Shown: positions 19,366 to 29,780, counted from the stretch's first letter. The stretch is 33,852 bases of DNA from Halothiobacillaceae bacterium (GCA_016938615.1 JAFGUH010000138.1:1-33852), one strand, 5' to 3'. Program-made: numbers and translations. The notes: generated by a model from the letters alone, not told the origin.

Positions 19366-19417
19366 TGCCGGCGGGGCGAAGGCCCGCTGTGGCATAATGT
19401 GTCGCCATTCAGCAGTC

Positions 19418-19439
19418 GGGCGCCGCCGTTTTGGCGCCC
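19418..19439 (+). promoter_or_regulatory. Hairpin in the bamA-skp gap
   Basis: GGGCGCC (19418-19424) pairs perfectly with GGCGCCC (19433-19439) around an eight-base loop ending in TTTT. No T-run follows the stem. It lies 41 bases before the skp start. A CATAAT box at 19393-19398 just upstream has no clear -35 partner. Confidence 0.45.
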
Positions 19440-19480
19440 ATTCGGCCCAGTCGGGCCCAGATGATTCAGGAGATGATCGC

Positions 19481-19996
19481 GTGATGCGCTTGGTTCAACG
19501 ATTGGCCCTAATGACCGTCGCGCTGTGCGCGCCGCTGATGGTGCAAGCCGCCGCCGACGTCAAGATCGGCTTCGTCAACTCATCCGTGTTGCTCGAACAG
19601 GCGCCGCAAGCCGAACAGGCCAAGCAGAAGCTCGAGAAGGAATTTTCCTCCCGGGAAGCGGAATTGCGTCAGCTCCGCCAGGAAATCCAGACGCTTGAGG
19701 GTCGGCTCAACCGCGAAGGGGTCACGATGAGCGATTCCGATCGCAGCGAGCTCGAGCGGGAGCTCAATCGCAAGCTTCGGGACCTGCAGCGCCAGCAGAG
19801 CAATTTCCGTGACGACCTCAACCTGCGCAAGAACGAGGAACTCGGCAAGCTGCAGCGCCTGGTACTCGAAGCGATCCGCGAGGTTGCGCGCGAGAAAGGC
19901 TACGACCTGGTGCTTTCTGAGGGCGTGGTCTACTCCGCCGAGCGGGTCGAGCTGACCAAGGACGTGCTCAGCCGGCTCGAGCAGAAAGGCCGCTGA
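19481..19996 (+). CDS. skp: Periplasmic chaperone Skp/OmpH family
   Basis: This 171-residue protein holds unfolded outer-membrane proteins on their way to BamA. A signal peptide ends after VQA, followed by ADVKIGFVNSSVLLEQAP, the conserved Skp N-terminal strand. The middle is a long charged coiled coil (about 50-140), and the end (GYDLVLSEGVVYSAE) returns to the trimerisation body. AGGAG at 19468-19472 is eight bases before the GTG at 19481; an ATG at 19484 is the alternative and adds or removes only one residue. Position between bamA and lpxD is the conserved order. Confidence 0.94.
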   Translation: MMRLVQRLALMTVALCAPLMVQAAADVKIGFVNSSVLLEQAPQAEQAKQKLEKEFSSREAELRQLRQEIQTLEGRLNREGVTMSDSDRSELERELNRKLRDLQRQQSNFRDDLNLRKNEELGKLQRLVLEAIREVAREKGYDLVLSEGVVYSAERVELTKDVLSRLEQKGR

Positions 19997-20011
19997 TCGG
20001 TCGGTGCTGGG

Positions 20012-21085
20012 GTGAGGGTGAGCATTCCCGCCAGTCAAAGCGCGACCCTGGGCGACATTGCCGCCTGGCTGGACGCCGAGGTGAGCCACGAGGCCGCCAC
20101 CCGGATCACGGGGGCGGCCTCGTTGGCCTCGGCCACCGGCGAGGAGATGAGCTACTACGACGGCGATCGCAAATCGGCCGTCACGGCGGCTGGAACCCGG
20201 GCCGGACTGGTGGTTACCAACGAGGCGGGGCGGGCGCTCCTGCCGGCAACCGTGCCGGTGGTGGTGGTCACCGATCCGCGTCTCGGCTTCGCTCTGGTGC
20301 TCGATCGGCTCTACGCCCGCCCGGAATCGGCGGGAGGAATTCATCCCACGGCGGTGATCGCCGCGGATGCCCTTATCGACCCGAGCGCGCAGATCGGCCC
20401 GCAGAGCGTGATCGGCGGGGGTAGCCGGGTCGAGGCAGGCGCGGAGATCGGGCCGGGCTGCGTGATCGGTCGACATGTCGTAATCGGCGCCCGTACGCGA
20501 CTGATCGGGCGGGTGAGCGTGCTCGACGATAGCGTGATCGGGGCGCGTTGCGTCCTTCAGCCGGGCGTGGTGGTCGGCTCGGATGGATTCGGGCTTGTCC
20601 GGGACGGGGACGCCTGGCGTCGTGTCCCCCAGATCGGTCGGGTGTTGATCGGCGACGACGTCGACATCGGGGCGAACACGACGATCGACCGGGGGGCCCT
20701 CGATGACACGGTGATCGATGATGGTGTCAAGCTCGACAACCTGATCCAGATCGCGCACAACGTCCGCATCGGGGCTGATTCGGCGATCGCCGGTTGCGCC
20801 GGACTCGCCGGGTCGAGCGAAGTCGGTCGGCACTGCACCCTCGGTGGCGGCGTCGGGCTGGCCGGCCACCTCACCCTGACAGACAACGTTCACGTCACCG
20901 GGATGTCCATGGTCACACGGTCGATCCATCGCCCCGGAGTCTACTCGGCGGGCACGCCGCTCGACCGCAACGATCGTTGGCACCGCAACGCGGCACGCTT
21001 CAAACAACTCGACCGGTTGGCGCGCCGGGTGAAACAACTCGAAAAACAGCTCGGCGACGCGCCGACGCATGAGGAAGACTCGTGA
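20012..21085 (+). CDS. lpxD: UDP-3-O-(3-hydroxyacyl)glucosamine N-acyltransferase
   Basis: This 357-residue left-handed beta-helix enzyme (E. coli 341) adds the second hydroxyacyl chain in lipid A synthesis, from acyl-ACP. An N-terminal uridine-binding domain precedes hexapeptide repeats (about 105-300). The catalytic His is H249 in QIAHNVRIG, near TTIDRGALDDT. The C-terminal helix is basic. The start is uncertain: GTG at 20012 or GTG at 20018; neither has a clean ribosome site. It overlaps fabZ by four bases. Confidence 0.95.
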   Translation: MRVSIPASQSATLGDIAAWLDAEVSHEAATRITGAASLASATGEEMSYYDGDRKSAVTAAGTRAGLVVTNEAGRALLPATVPVVVVTDPRLGFALVLDRLYARPESAGGIHPTAVIAADALIDPSAQIGPQSVIGGGSRVEAGAEIGPGCVIGRHVVIGARTRLIGRVSVLDDSVIGARCVLQPGVVVGSDGFGLVRDGDAWRRVPQIGRVLIGDDVDIGANTTIDRGALDDTVIDDGVKLDNLIQIAHNVRIGADSAIAGCAGLAGSSEVGRHCTLGGGVGLAGHLTLTDNVHVTGMSMVTRSIHRPGVYSAGTPLDRNDRWHRNAARFKQLDRLARRVKQLEKQLGDAPTHEEDS

Positions 21086-21540
21086 GCGAAGACAATACCA
21101 TGACCGTCCAGGAGATCATGGAGCTCCTGCCGCACCGTTATCCGTTTCTGCTGATCGATCGCGTGGTGGACTGGGCGCCGGACGAGTACCTGGTGGCGAT
21201 CAAGAACGTGACCTTCAACGAACCCTTCTTCCAGGGGCATTTCCCGGTCAGGCCGATCATGCCGGGCGTGCTGGTCGCCGAGGCGATGGCGCAGGCGACC
21301 GGGGTGCTGGCCTTCCGTAGCAACGGCGGCAAGCCCAAGGACAACGCGCTGTACATGCTGGTTGGCCTCGACGACGTGTCGTTCCGCCGCATGGTCGAGC
21401 CGGGCGACCAATTGACCATCCGCGTGGAGATCAAGCGCATGGCGCGCGGCATGGGTATCTTCAACTGCGAGGCACGCGTCGGTGACGAACTTGCCGCGCG
21501 GGCGACGGTCAAGTGCGTGGCCAAGGAAGTGACCGAGTGA
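21082..21540 (+). CDS. fabZ: (3R)-hydroxyacyl-ACP dehydratase
   Basis: This 152-residue hot-dog fold enzyme dehydrates hydroxyacyl-ACP in fatty acid elongation, competing with LpxA and LpxD for hydroxyacyl-ACP. The family motif LPHRYPFLLIDRV is followed by the catalytic His H53 in GHFPVRPIMPGVL and Glu E67 in AEAMAQATG. The GTG at 21082 overlaps the lpxD stop and has GAGGAAG at 21069-21075. An ATG at 21100 would shorten the protein by six residues. Its stop overlaps lpxA by four bases. Confidence 0.96.
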   Translation: MSEDNTMTVQEIMELLPHRYPFLLIDRVVDWAPDEYLVAIKNVTFNEPFFQGHFPVRPIMPGVLVAEAMAQATGVLAFRSNGGKPKDNALYMLVGLDDVSFRRMVEPGDQLTIRVEIKRMARGMGIFNCEARVGDELAARATVKCVAKEVTE

Positions 21541-22304
21541 TTCATCCGACCGCGATCATCAGCGACGAGGCCCGACTGCACGAGAGCGTGTCGGTCGGCC
21601 CCTTTGCCGTCATCGAGGGCGAGGTCGAGATCGGCGCCCACACCGTCATCGAATCGCACGCGGTCATCAAGGGGCCCTGCCGTCTCGGTGAGAACAACCA
21701 CGTCTTCAGCCACGCGGTGGTCGGGGAGGTCCCCCAGGACCTGAAGTTTGCCGGCGAACGTACCTTCCTGGAGATCGGCGACCGCAACCGCATTCGCGAA
21801 TTCTCCACTATCCATCGGGGTACCGGCGGCGGGGGCGGGCTGACCCGGCTCGGTTCAGACATCCTCGTGATGGCCTACGCCCATGTCGCCCATGATTGTT
21901 TGGTCGGCGACCACGTCATCCTCGCCAACGCCGCGTCTCTGGCCGGGCACGTCGAGGTCGGCGAATACGCGATCCTTGGCGGTTTCGCCGTCGCCCACCA
22001 GTTTTGCCACATCGGGCCGCACGCCTTTATCGGCGGGTTCTCCAAGGTGTCCAAGGACGTGGTGCCGTTCGTGATGGCCGATGGGGCCCGGGCACGGGCC
22101 ATCGGCCTGAACAAGGAAGGGCTCAAGCGCCGCGGCTTCTCGCAGGAGACCATCACCCTGCTCAACCGCTGCTTTCGCCAGTTGGTCAAGCGCCAGGGCG
22201 ACGATCTCGCCTGGACGGAATTCGAGCAGGCCGCCGAGACCGAGCCGGCGCTTGCCGAGATGCTCGACTTCATCCGCGAAAGCGACCGCGGCATCACGCG
22301 GTGA
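21537..22304 (+). CDS. lpxA: UDP-N-acetylglucosamine O-acyltransferase
   Basis: This 255-residue left-handed beta-helix enzyme (E. coli 262) takes the first step of lipid A synthesis, moving a hydroxyacyl chain from ACP to UDP-GlcNAc O-3. The start IHPTAII and repeats up to about 185 are typical. AHVAHDC holds the catalytic His at 119 (E. coli H125), with IHRGTGGGGGLT before it and EGLKRRGFSQE after. The GTG at 21537 sits in the fabZ stop (GTGA) with AAGGAAG at 21523-21529. lpxB, expected next, is instead on the other strand downstream of fumC. Confidence 0.96.
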   Translation: MIHPTAIISDEARLHESVSVGPFAVIEGEVEIGAHTVIESHAVIKGPCRLGENNHVFSHAVVGEVPQDLKFAGERTFLEIGDRNRIREFSTIHRGTGGGGGLTRLGSDILVMAYAHVAHDCLVGDHVILANAASLAGHVEVGEYAILGGFAVAHQFCHIGPHAFIGGFSKVSKDVVPFVMADGARARAIGLNKEGLKRRGFSQETITLLNRCFRQLVKRQGDDLAWTEFEQAAETEPALAEMLDFIRESDRGITR

Positions 22305-22364
22305 TGTCGACGGGATGCGTCGCGCCCCAGCTGTTCCGTTTCCACCCCTGACCTTTCCGACACC

Positions 22365-23759
<1,395 letters not shown>

Positions 23760-23764
23760 GCGCC

Positions 23765-24931
23765 CTAGCGCTTCAGCATCCCGGCGGCCAGATCGGCGAG
23801 GCGGTCGAGTGCGCCACCGGCGCCGAGCCGCGCGCGGATTTCCCCGAGCTCGGCCTTCTGGGCCTGGGTGCCACGGCGCGTCAGGAGGGTTTCGATATCG
23901 GGGGCGAGTCGCGCCGGAGTGGCGTCTTGCTGCAGGCGCTCCGGGATGGCGGCATGGCCGAGAATGATGTTGGGCAGGCCGATGTGCTCGAGATGCACCA
24001 GTCGTTTGGCAAGCTGGTAGGAGAGCGCGTTGCTGCGGTAGGCGATTACCTGCGGGGTGCCGATCAGCGCGGCCTCGAGCGTGGCCGTGCCGCTGGCGAC
24101 CAGCAGCGCGTCGCTGGCAGCCATCACTCGGCGGGCACCCCCAGTGATCGTCAGCCGGTCGCGCAGGGCCGATGACGGGGCCGCGTCGTCGAGTTGCTCG
24201 CGTAGCCAGTCGGAGTCGATCGATTCGGCCCGCGCCAGCAGGAAACGCCGGGCGGGGTCGGCTTGCCGCAACCGCTCGGCGGTGGCGAGGAACACCGGCA
24301 ACAGCCGACCGATTTCACTCCGACGGCTACCCGGAAGCAGGCCGATGACGGTGTCCTCTGCCGGAATGGACAGCAGGGCGCGGGCAGCCGCCCGATCGGG
24401 CGCCTCGCGCTCGATCAGGTCGAGCAACGGGTGGCCGACATGGGTCGTCGGCAGGCCGTGTGCGGCGAACAGGGGCGCCTCGAAGTCGAACAACACTGCG
24501 AGGTGGTCAGCGTAGCGTGCAAAATGCTTCGCGCGACCCGCACGCCAGGCCCAGACTTGCGGAGCGACGACGAACAGGACCGGGATGCCGCGCGCCTTGG
24601 CGGCCTTCGCCAGGCGCTGGTTGAATTCCTGGAAGTCGATCACGATGACCAGATCCGGACGCTGTTGGTCGAGTGCCTCGACCAGGGTGTTCATGGCCGC
24701 TTTGAGTCGGCCGTAATGGCGCAGGACCTCGACCAGGCCCATCACCGAGACCTGGTCCATGTCGACGATGGTGTCGATCCCGGCGGCGCGCGACTGCGCG
24801 CCGCCGAGGCCGAAGGCGGTCAGCCCCGGCATGCGTTCCGTCAGTCGCGGCATCAACTCGGCGGCGTACATGTCGCCGGAGGCCTCGCCGGCAGCGATGA
24901 CGATGCGCGGTCGATCGGTGGGAGAATTCAA
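23765..24931 (-). CDS. lpxB: Lipid-A-disaccharide synthase
   Basis: This 388-residue GT19 glycosyltransferase condenses UDP-2,3-diacylglucosamine with lipid X to give the lipid A disaccharide at the inner membrane. The N-terminus [17 protein letters not shown], the [15 protein letters not shown] segment, [17 protein letters not shown] and [19 protein letters not shown] identify it. The chosen start is a TTG at 24931 with GAGGA four bases upstream; a TTG at 24961 would add ten residues but has no ribosome site and a poor N-terminus. The gene is inverted relative to lpxD-fabZ-lpxA and divergent from rnhB, with only 35 bases between starts. Confidence 0.95.
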   Translation of the reverse strand: MNSPTDRPRIVIAAGEASGDMYAAELMPRLTERMPGLTAFGLGGAQSRAAGIDTIVDMDQVSVMGLVEVLRHYGRLKAAMNTLVEALDQQRPDLVIVIDFQEFNQRLAKAAKARGIPVLFVVAPQVWAWRAGRAKHFARYADHLAVLFDFEAPLFAAHGLPTTHVGHPLLDLIEREAPDRAAARALLSIPAEDTVIGLLPGSRRSEIGRLLPVFLATAERLRQADPARRFLLARAESIDSDWLREQLDDAAPSSALRDRLTITGGARRVMAASDALLVASGTATLEAALIGTPQVIAYRSNALSYQLAKRLVHLEHIGLPNIILGHAAIPERLQQDATPARLAPDIETLLTRRGTQAQKAELGEIRARLGAGGALDRLADLAAGMLKR

Positions 24932-24966
24932 GCGGTCCTCGCAACACGGGAAATGGAGCAATGACG

Positions 24967-25587
24967 ATGGGGGCGAGTATGCCGCAAGCCGACCTGTTTG
25001 ACGATCTGGACGCCGTCGGCTGCTATTGCGGTGTCGACGAGGCCGGTCGCGGCCCGCTGGCGGGCCCGGTAGTGGCCGCCGCGGTGATTCTCGACCCGGC
25101 CCGGCCCATCCGGCTGCTCGACGACTCCAAGAAGCTGACCGAGTCGCGCCGCGAGGCGCTGTTCGACGAGATTTGCGCGCATGCCGCCGGTTGGGCGATT
25201 GCCGAGGCGAGCGTGGCGGAGATCGACGAGATCAATATCCTGCAGGCCTCGATGCTCGCCATGCGCCGGGCGGTGCTTGCCCTGCTCGATGCCGGCCATG
25301 GGCTCGATCGGGCGCACGTCGACGGCAACCGCTGCCCCGAGCTTCCCGTGCTGGGTCGCGCGGTGGTGGGCGGTGATGGCTCGGACCCGGCGATCGCGGC
25401 GGCCTCGATACTGGCAAAGGTTGCCCGGGACCGTCAGATCGTCGTCCTGGACGCCGAGCATCCCGGTTATGGCCTGGCCCGCCACAAGGGCTACCCGACG
25501 CCGGCCCACCTTGCGGCGCTCGCCGCGCTCGGCCCGAGCCCCATCCACCGGCGCTCGTTCGCCCCGGTCCGGCGCCTGTTGGCCTGA
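24967..25587 (+). CDS. rnhB: Ribonuclease HII
   Basis: This 206-residue enzyme cleaves RNA in RNA-DNA hybrids, including single misincorporated ribonucleotides. The acidic residues D24 and E25 in [13 protein letters not shown]119 and D137 match the D-E-D-D active site, with [10 protein letters not shown] after. Three ATGs are possible (24961, 24967, 24979); 24967 has GGAG eight bases upstream. In most relatives lpxB-rnhB-dnaE are collinear; here lpxB is inverted and dnaE is not next. Confidence 0.95.
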   Translation: MGASMPQADLFDDLDAVGCYCGVDEAGRGPLAGPVVAAAVILDPARPIRLLDDSKKLTESRREALFDEICAHAAGWAIAEASVAEIDEINILQASMLAMRRAVLALLDAGHGLDRAHVDGNRCPELPVLGRAVVGGDGSDPAIAAASILAKVARDRQIVVLDAEHPGYGLARHKGYPTPAHLAALAALGPSPIHRRSFAPVRRLLA

Positions 25588-25593
25588 GTCTCG

Positions 25594-26814
25594 TCAGGGC
25601 CCGTCAGCCACTGTGTGCTGGCGCAGGGCGAGGAACTCGTCGTAGCGCGCCAGGAAGAGATCGGTGAGCGTGGGATCGAACTGTCGGCCACGTTCGGCGG
25701 CAAACAAATCGCGTATGCGTTCGTCGTCCCAGGCCGGCTTGTAGGGTCGCTCGAAGGAGAGGGCGTCGAACACGTCGGCGATGGCCACCACCCGCCCCTC
25801 GACGGAGATCGACTCGCCCGACAGCCCGCGCGGGTAGCCGCCCCCGTCCCAGCGTTCGTGATGTTCGTGCGCGATGGTCGCGGCCGCACGGAGCAGGGGG
25901 CGCCCCGAGGCAGCGAGAATGTCGTGGCCTCGCGAGGTATGGGTCTGCATCTCGCGGAACTCCTCGTCGCTGAGTCGCGCGGGCTTGTTGAGTATGCGGT
26001 CGGGGATCGCGACCTTGCCGACGTCGTGCAGCGGCGCGGCTCGATGGATGGTGGTGACCCGATCCTCGGTGAGTCCGGCCAGACGCGCGAGGTGACGGGC
26101 GTACGCGGCGACCCGGCCGACGTGGTCACCGGTCTCCTTGGAGCGCGCCTCGCAGAGCTCGCCGAGCAAACGTACCAGGGTCACCTGCGTGGTTTCGAGC
26201 TCGTCGTTGAGTGCGCTTATTCGTCCCAATCCGTCGTCGACCGCCCGTTCGAGATCGCTTTGAAACCGTCGTTGCAATTGATCAAAGCGCGCCTTGTACC
26301 CCTGCATGAACCAGCTGATCACCGCGAGAAAGAACAACGCAGTGAACTGACCGCCCAGCGCGATATCGCTGAAACCGATCGGCGCGACCCGGGTCCAGTG
26401 GAGGACGTAGACCCCGAGCACGGCAGTCAGGAATGCCGCGTCCCAACGCACCAGGCTCGCCGGGCGCAGCACGAGGAAGGCGGCGATGGGTGGGAACATC
26501 AGCATCCAGAGGATATCGAAGCTTTCCTGCTCGCCGAGATAGGCGAAACTGATCAGGTAGGGCATCAGCAGCGCCAGGTAGATGCGCTTGAGAAAGGCCC
26601 AGTCGCTGCGTTGGGTGGCGACGAGCAAACCGACGACGCCGAGGAACATCGCCACGTGGACCAGCGAGAACGCAGCGCGGTCGATGAACAGGTTGGCAAC
26701 CGCCGACAGGCCCAACAGCGCGAGATTCAGATAAAGAAAATGGACGAATCCGCGCGTGGCGTCGGGTTCTTGGTTTGTTTGGCCTGGGGCGCGAGGCCGG
26801 TTGTCTCGGGTCAT
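25594..26814 (-). CDS. Membrane-anchored HD-GYP domain protein (probable cyclic-di-GMP phosphodiesterase)
   Basis: This 406-residue protein has about six hydrophobic segments between residues 22 and 172, a short coiled-coil linker (about 174-225), and an HD-GYP domain. Within it, HD at 263-264 (LHDVGKVAIPD), HTSRGHDIL, HHERWDGGGYPRG (GYP at 326-328) and VVAIADVFDALSFERPYK are all intact, so metal binding and hydrolysis of cyclic di-GMP are expected. The membrane part matches no sensor family I can name. It converges on rnhB with six bases between stops, leaving no room for a terminator. It is probably separately transcribed or cotranscribed with the downstream-oriented decarboxylase unit, which ends 40 bases upstream. 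Confidence 0.88.
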   Translation of the reverse strand: MTRDNRPRAPGQTNQEPDATRGFVHFLYLNLALLGLSAVANLFIDRAAFSLVHVAMFLGVVGLLVATQRSDWAFLKRIYLALLMPYLISFAYLGEQESFDILWMLMFPPIAAFLVLRPASLVRWDAAFLTAVLGVYVLHWTRVAPIGFSDIALGGQFTALFFLAVISWFMQGYKARFDQLQRRFQSDLERAVDDGLGRISALNDELETTQVTLVRLLGELCEARSKETGDHVGRVAAYARHLARLAGLTEDRVTTIHRAAPLHDVGKVAIPDRILNKPARLSDEEFREMQTHTSRGHDILAASGRPLLRAAATIAHEHHERWDGGGYPRGLSGESISVEGRVVAIADVFDALSFERPYKPAWDDERIRDLFAAERGRQFDPTLTDLFLARYDEFLALRQHTVADGP

Positions 26815-26854
26815 TGAAAGATAGATCGCAGGATGGCAGGCGGGGGTCCCGAAA

Positions 26855-28150
26855 CTATATCAGGTACTCGTCGGGACGCTCGCGAGAGAGGAAGTCGCCG
26901 GGTGAGGCGCTGGCGCCGTAGGCTCCGGACTGGAGCACGGCGATCCAGTCGCCAGTGCCGAGCGTCGGCAGGGACTGTTGGCGGCCGAGGACATCGAGCG
27001 GGGTGCAGAGCGGACCGGCGAGATCGACGCGTTCGACTGCCGCCGCATCGAGCCGGTCGGCGGCCACCAGCGGCCAGTTACGCCGCAATACCGCGCCGAG
27101 GTTGCCCGACAAGGCGAGATGGTGATGCATGCCGCCGTCGCAGACCAGGAACGTCGTGCCGCGCGAGACCTTGCGATCGACCACGCGGGTGAGGTAGAGG
27201 CCGGCCCCGGCGACCAGGAACCGGCCGATTTCCAACCGGGTGGCGATGCGCTTGCCTCCGGCCTCGCCGAGCGCCGCAAGCCTCGTGGCGAGGCGAGCGA
27301 AGGCCGGGCGAAGGCGATCGATGGCCAGAGGCCGATCGCCGGGGTGGTAGGCCACGCCTAGGCCGGGGCCGATGGTCAGTTCGTCGGGGGTATAACGGCA
27401 GGCCCGCTGCCAGTCCTCGAGCAGAGCGACCCAGGCGGCCAGGGTCGACTCGATCGCCTCGACATCGAGGCTCTGCGAGCCGGCGAACAGGTGCAGGCCG
27501 ACCAGGTCGATGCCGCCGGCGTCGAGCCGGTCGCGTTGGTCGAGCAGGATCGGGATCGTCTCGCTGTCGATGCCGAAGGGCCGAGAGCCGCCGCCCATGT
27601 GCATGCCCGAGCCCTTGAGGGCGAACGGCGGATTGACGCGCAGGGCGACCTGCGCCCGCCTGCCGCTCAACTGCGCCTCGGCCATGATGCGCTCTATTTC
27701 GCCGACCGATTCGGCATTGATGGTCACATCGTGGTCGATCGCGTAGCGCAACTCGGCGCGCGACTTTGCCGGCCCGGCGATCGAGAGGTGCTGGCCGGCG
27801 CTCGAGACCTCATAGGCCAGCTGCATCTCAGCGAGCGAGGCGCAGTCGAAGCCCTCGATTCCCTCCACCCCGGCTGCCAGGTGGCGGACTAATGGCGGGA
27901 AGGGGTTGGCCTTGATCGCGTAGTGGATGCCCAGCGAGTCGGGGAGTGCCGCCCGCAACCCGGCGAGCGCCGCGTCGAGGCAGCGGCGGTTGTAGACGTA
28001 GGCCGGGGTTCGGGGCAGTCGCGCCGATAGCGGCTGGCCGTCGATCGAAAGCTGGCCGTTCTCCCGGCCCCAGCACTCGGCCAGGGGGCCCAGGCTGCGC
28101 TCGAGGATCGCCTCGCCGCTCGCCGGATCGAGTGAGTCGCGCGTCGCCAT
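26855..28150 (-). CDS. PLP-dependent decarboxylase, exosortase-A-system-associated type
   Basis: This 431-residue protein belongs to the fold-III ornithine/diaminopimelate decarboxylase group. The PLP lysine is K80 in YAIKANP. HLFAGSQ, CDGGMHHHLALSGN, GPLCTPLDVLG and the C-terminal QSGAYGASASPGDFLS match what I know of the subfamily found with exosortase-A/exopolysaccharide clusters rather than LysA itself. The substrate in that subfamily is not established; I infer an amino-acid-like group activated by the partner ligase. The ATG starts two bases after the ligase stop, so the pair is translationally linked. No exosortase, PEP-CTERM protein or carrier protein is visible in the window. A diaminopimelate decarboxylase role is a less likely alternative. 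Confidence 0.82.
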   Translation of the reverse strand: MATRDSLDPASGEAILERSLGPLAECWGRENGQLSIDGQPLSARLPRTPAYVYNRRCLDAALAGLRAALPDSLGIHYAIKANPFPPLVRHLAAGVEGIEGFDCASLAEMQLAYEVSSAGQHLSIAGPAKSRAELRYAIDHDVTINAESVGEIERIMAEAQLSGRRAQVALRVNPPFALKGSGMHMGGGSRPFGIDSETIPILLDQRDRLDAGGIDLVGLHLFAGSQSLDVEAIESTLAAWVALLEDWQRACRYTPDELTIGPGLGVAYHPGDRPLAIDRLRPAFARLATRLAALGEAGGKRIATRLEIGRFLVAGAGLYLTRVVDRKVSRGTTFLVCDGGMHHHLALSGNLGAVLRRNWPLVAADRLDAAAVERVDLAGPLCTPLDVLGRQQSLPTLGTGDWIAVLQSGAYGASASPGDFLSRERPDEYLI

Positions 28151-28152
28151 GG

Positions 28153-29703
28153 TCAGGGCCTCTCGGTTGCGGACAGGGCGCGACGATCGAACTTGCCGTT
28201 CGCCGAGCGTGGCAGCGCGGTGTGGACGACGATCGCGGCCGGTTGCTGGTAGGGCGCCAGGTGCGCTCGCAGGTAGCGCCGTAGCGATTCGAGGTCCGCC
28301 GCCTCGGGGGCGACGTGCAAGACCAGTCGCTGGTTGCCGCCCTCGGGGTCGGGCTCGCCGAGCGCCACGGCCTCCTCGACCCCCGGGGCGGCGTGGGCCA
28401 CCGACTCGACTTCCTCGGGGCTGATGCGAAAACCGGCGACCTTTATCTGCTGGTCGAGCCGACCGTGAAAGTACAGCCTGCCGGCCTCGTCCATGCTCAC
28501 CCGGTCACCACTGAATACCACCCGTTCGGCCGATTTATCGGGCCAGTCGGGCGGCGGGGCGCGAAAGCGCTTGGCTGTGGCCTCCGGCTCGTTGACATAG
28601 CCCTGGGCCACCAGTGGGCCACCCTGTACCAGTTCACCCGGCTGGCCCGGTTGGCCCGGTTGGCCCGCACCCAGCAAGCGGCCATCGGCATCGACCACGC
28701 CAATGGTCGTGCCGGCCAAAGGGTAGCCGATCGAGTCGGGGTGGGCATCGACCTCCTCGGGCGGCAGGAAGGTGGCGCGGAAGGCCTCGGTCAGGCCATA
28801 CATCAGGAACAGCTCCGTGGCCGGGCGTGCTTGGCGCAGCCGTCGGACCGCCGTGACCGGCAGGCTCCCGCCGGAGTGGGTCAGCACGCGCAGCCTGGGC
28901 GCTTCGGTCAGCCAGGGCTGGCGGGACAATGGCAGCAGCAGGCCCGGCGTGCCCGCGAGCACCGTCGCCGACTCGCGCAGCAGGGGGCGTTTCAGGTCGG
29001 CGGGCAGCAGGTAGTCGTCGAGGTAGACCGCCGCACCGACCGACAGCCCCGTGGTGACCTGCGAGAAACCGTAGTCGAAGGCCAGCGGCAGGATGGCGGC
29101 GATCACGTCATCCGGGCGCAAACCGAGGTAATCGGCGACCAGCCGCGTGCCCGCGTCGAGGTTGCCCTCGCTGATCATCACGCCCTTGGGCAGGCCGGTG
29201 CTGCCCGAGGTGAAGAACAGCATCGCCAGTCGATCCGGATTCGGCCGCGGCGCGTCGCGTGGTTCGGGCGGCAAGTCGAGCGCCGCCGGTTCGGACAACG
29301 GACGGGGCTTCGCGGTGCCGGCAGGCCACCAGCCCCAGGGTGCGTCGATGCCGCTTGGACCATATTGCGTCAGCCGGGGGCGGTCGGCGAGCAGGCCACG
29401 CGCCTCGCAGCGGGCGAGCTGGTGGTCGACCTGTTCTGGCCGGAGCCCGGGATGGGCCGGGGCGGGGACGATGTCCTCGGCGAGCATGGCCAAGAGCCAG
29501 ACGACCGTGTCGACCGACTTGCCCGCCCAGATCACCACCCGATCGCCGGCGGCGAGATCAAGTCCGGCGAGTGCCCGCCGAGCCCCCTGCAGTCGGCCGG
29601 CCAGCCCGGCATAGTCCAGCCACTGCTGTCGGTCGCCCAGGGCGTGCGCCTGCGGGCGGGTCCGGGCCTGCCGGTCGATGGCGGATATGAGGTCGATGGG
29701 CAT
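28153..29703 (-). CDS. AMP-forming acyl-CoA ligase/synthetase, exosortase-A-system-associated type
   Basis: This 516-residue adenylating enzyme has the ANL core motifs: phosphate loop FFTSGSTGLPKG (near 165), YGLTEAFRATF, FSGDRV, the hinge DQQIKVAGFRISPEEVE and the C-terminal NGKFDRRAL lysine motif. It should activate a carboxylate as acyl-AMP and load it on CoA or a carrier protein. Its pairing with the downstream decarboxylase is the hallmark of the exosortase-associated set. The frame is open to 29862, but the ATG at 29703 gives the family-like start PIDLISAIDRQA; the ribosome site is weak. A GQP tripeptide repeat encoded by a 9-bp tandem repeat lies before GELVQGGPLVAQGY. Confidence 0.83.
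   Translation of the reverse strand: MPIDLISAIDRQARTRPQAHALGDRQQWLDYAGLAGRLQGARRALAGLDLAAGDRVVIWAGKSVDTVVWLLAMLAEDIVPAPAHPGLRPEQVDHQLARCEARGLLADRPRLTQYGPSGIDAPWGWWPAGTAKPRPLSEPAALDLPPEPRDAPRPNPDRLAMLFFTSGSTGLPKGVMISEGNLDAGTRLVADYLGLRPDDVIAAILPLAFDYGFSQVTTGLSVGAAVYLDDYLLPADLKRPLLRESATVLAGTPGLLLPLSRQPWLTEAPRLRVLTHSGGSLPVTAVRRLRQARPATELFLMYGLTEAFRATFLPPEEVDAHPDSIGYPLAGTTIGVVDADGRLLGAGQPGQPGQPGELVQGGPLVAQGYVNEPEATAKRFRAPPPDWPDKSAERVVFSGDRVSMDEAGRLYFHGRLDQQIKVAGFRISPEEVESVAHAAPGVEEAVALGEPDPEGGNQRLVLHVAPEAADLESLRRYLRAHLAPYQQPAAIVVHTALPRSANGKFDRRALSATERP
28637..28667. repeat. In-frame 9-bp tandem repeat within the acyl ligase gene
   Basis: CCCGGCTGG, CCCGGTTGG and CCCGGTTGG follow one another at 28637, 28646 and 28655, with a partial fourth unit. 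On the coding strand they give Gly-Gln-Pro repeats in a loop that is variable in this enzyme family. Copy number could vary between strains without a frameshift. Confidence 0.8.
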
Positions 29704-29748
29704 GGACGGCTGGTCTTGGGCAGTGTCCCGATCGGACAGGTATACTCT

Positions 29749-29780
29749 GCGGTCTTTGGCGTGTCGCGGCGGTCTTTGGC
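29749..29780. repeat. 12-bp direct repeat, two copies 20 bp apart
   Basis: GCGGTCTTTGGC occurs exactly at 29749-29760 and 29769-29780 in the 248-bp region between the divergent ligase gene and aroC. A 20-bp period is about two helical turns, as for two protein sites on one DNA face. A TATACT box lies just before (29741-29746) with TTGGGC 19 bases upstream (29716-29721), a poor promoter for aroC. Confidence 0.6.
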
